Shown here: positions 27,021 through 27,605 of the stretch, one piece after another
Layout of the letters: every line of letters starts with the position of its first letter
How positions within the stretch are numbered: the stretch's first letter is position 1
Origin: Chara braunii
Lineage: Eukaryota > Streptophyta > Charophyceae > Charales > Characeae
Assembly: GCA_003427395.1 (NCBI GenBank)
Contig: BFEA01000408.1
Span: forward strand, 1,009,275 to 1,036,879
Length of the DNA stretch: 27,605 nucleotides
Reading direction: 5' to 3'
Notes under the pieces: generated by a model
What the model saw: the letters and a program-made list of their open reading frames with translations, nothing else
What the model was told of the DNA's origin: nothing
Databases searched by the model: none
Made by a program: the position numbers and the translations under genes

Positions 27021-27128
27021 GTGTGTGTGTGTGTGTGCGCAAGCGTGCGGTTGTGTGTGTGTGTGTGTGTGTTTGTGTGCGCGCGTGCGGTTGTGTGTGT
27101 GTGTGTGCGTGTGTATGTGTGTGTGTGT
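26803..27128. repeat. (CA)n(TCAA)n/(TTGA)n(TG)n long simple-sequence palindrome
   Basis: CA repeats (26803-26824) and ATCA repeats (to about 26893), a short spacer, ATCAATCGAT at about 26923-26932, then TTGA repeats (26933-27019) and GT repeats with GCGCGTGCGGTTG patches to about 27128. The left and right halves are reverse complements, so the block can form a very large hairpin. The right half matches the copy at 18719-18830. Confidence 0.93.
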
Positions 27129-27196
27129 AAGTGTATAAGTGTGTAACCCGCATAATAAGACATGATTATGGTATGATACAGAAACCGCATCATAAT

Positions 27197-27605
27197 CTGT
27201 GTAACCGTTTTAACGCCGTGAATGCGTGTTCGCATTCAAATGTGCGTTTGAACACGGATTGCGCGTTTGCGTTCAAAATTGAACGGCGTTCAATTTTTAT
27301 TATCATTTTTTTTCTTAAATCATTTCGATGCCTAAATATAATTTTTTGTTTCTGATTTTTTTTTTATGAGTTCTGTGTGATATGAGGTACATGCCTCTTA
27401 ATTTTGGAGTCATTTTGCTAAGGCAAAAAACAATGAAAAATCGCCAAAATTTGCGGTGTCAAATCGTGTTCGCTCACTAATTTCAATTATTTTTTTACTT
27501 TATTTTATTTTCTGTTTTCTATTTNTTTTTCCAATTTGGTAACGAATTCAGATGTGATGCTGACGCAAATGTTGTTTATTTTATTTTTCTTCATAACATA
27601 TTTTT
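27197..27605. mobile_element. TIR element, copy 2 (right end outside window)
   Basis: Starts CTGTGTAACCG at 27197 after ATCATAAT (27189-27196) and aligns to 18889 onward for at least 400 bp with scattered substitutions. The ~60 bp upstream (GTGTAACCCGCATAATAAGA...) and the (TTGA)n(GT)n array are shared too, so element and flank were copied together. An N lies at 27525. Confidence 0.88.

Overview
The window is eukaryotic nuclear DNA that is almost entirely transposable elements and simple repeats. A photosynthetic host is indicated by a plastid psaA fragment embedded in a LINE. The LINE is plant-type (apurinic endonuclease, RT, zf-RVT) and a Ty3/Gypsy element is also present. Dense (GA)n, (GT)n and (TTGA)n arrays, single-N gaps and junction-adapter remnants suggest a draft assembly of a large, repeat-rich genome. 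A streptophyte (charophyte-like) alga is my best guess, but the sequence does not prove it. No complete functional host gene is visible.

Layout. Bases 1-3,800 hold minisatellites, a fold-back element, a 122-bp MITE, a 127-bp tandem repeat cut by a mate-pair junction adapter, and poly(A)-tailed retroposon fragments on the minus strand. Bases about 3,800-12,540 are one long LINE on the minus strand: probable long 5' UTR, ORF1 with a zinc knuckle, then ORF2 with endonuclease, RT and zinc-finger C-terminus. It carries two 1-nt frameshifts, a 41-bp duplication, a second junction adapter and a plastid psaA insertion. Bases 12,555-14,873 hold a Harbinger-like MITE and two back-to-back fold-back elements. 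Bases 14,874-15,075 look like a tRNA-derived SINE. Bases 15,846-16,179 (minus) hold a cysteine-rich Kazal-like coding exon with no ATG, the best candidate for a fragment of a host gene. Bases 16,200-21,200 hold tandem repeats, a 591-bp TIR element with 8-bp target duplications, and more retroposon pieces.

Bases 21,361-26,512 (minus) are a decayed Ty3/Gypsy element. Reading 5' to 3' it has a pre-RT region, RT (split by a 220-bp fold-back element), RNase H, a PHD finger, the integrase zinc domain, integrase core and C-terminal domain, then an extra downstream ORF. The ORF starts inside the pol stop codon (ATGA overlap). Bases 26,803-27,605 repeat the (TTGA)n/(GT)n plus TIR-element unit seen at 18.7-19.5 kb.

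The most interesting biology is the PHD finger inside Gypsy pol, the stop-start-coupled third ORF, and the Kazal-like exon. The most important caveat is the clear assembly/library artefacts at 3,204-3,231, 5,378-5,405 and around the Ns.
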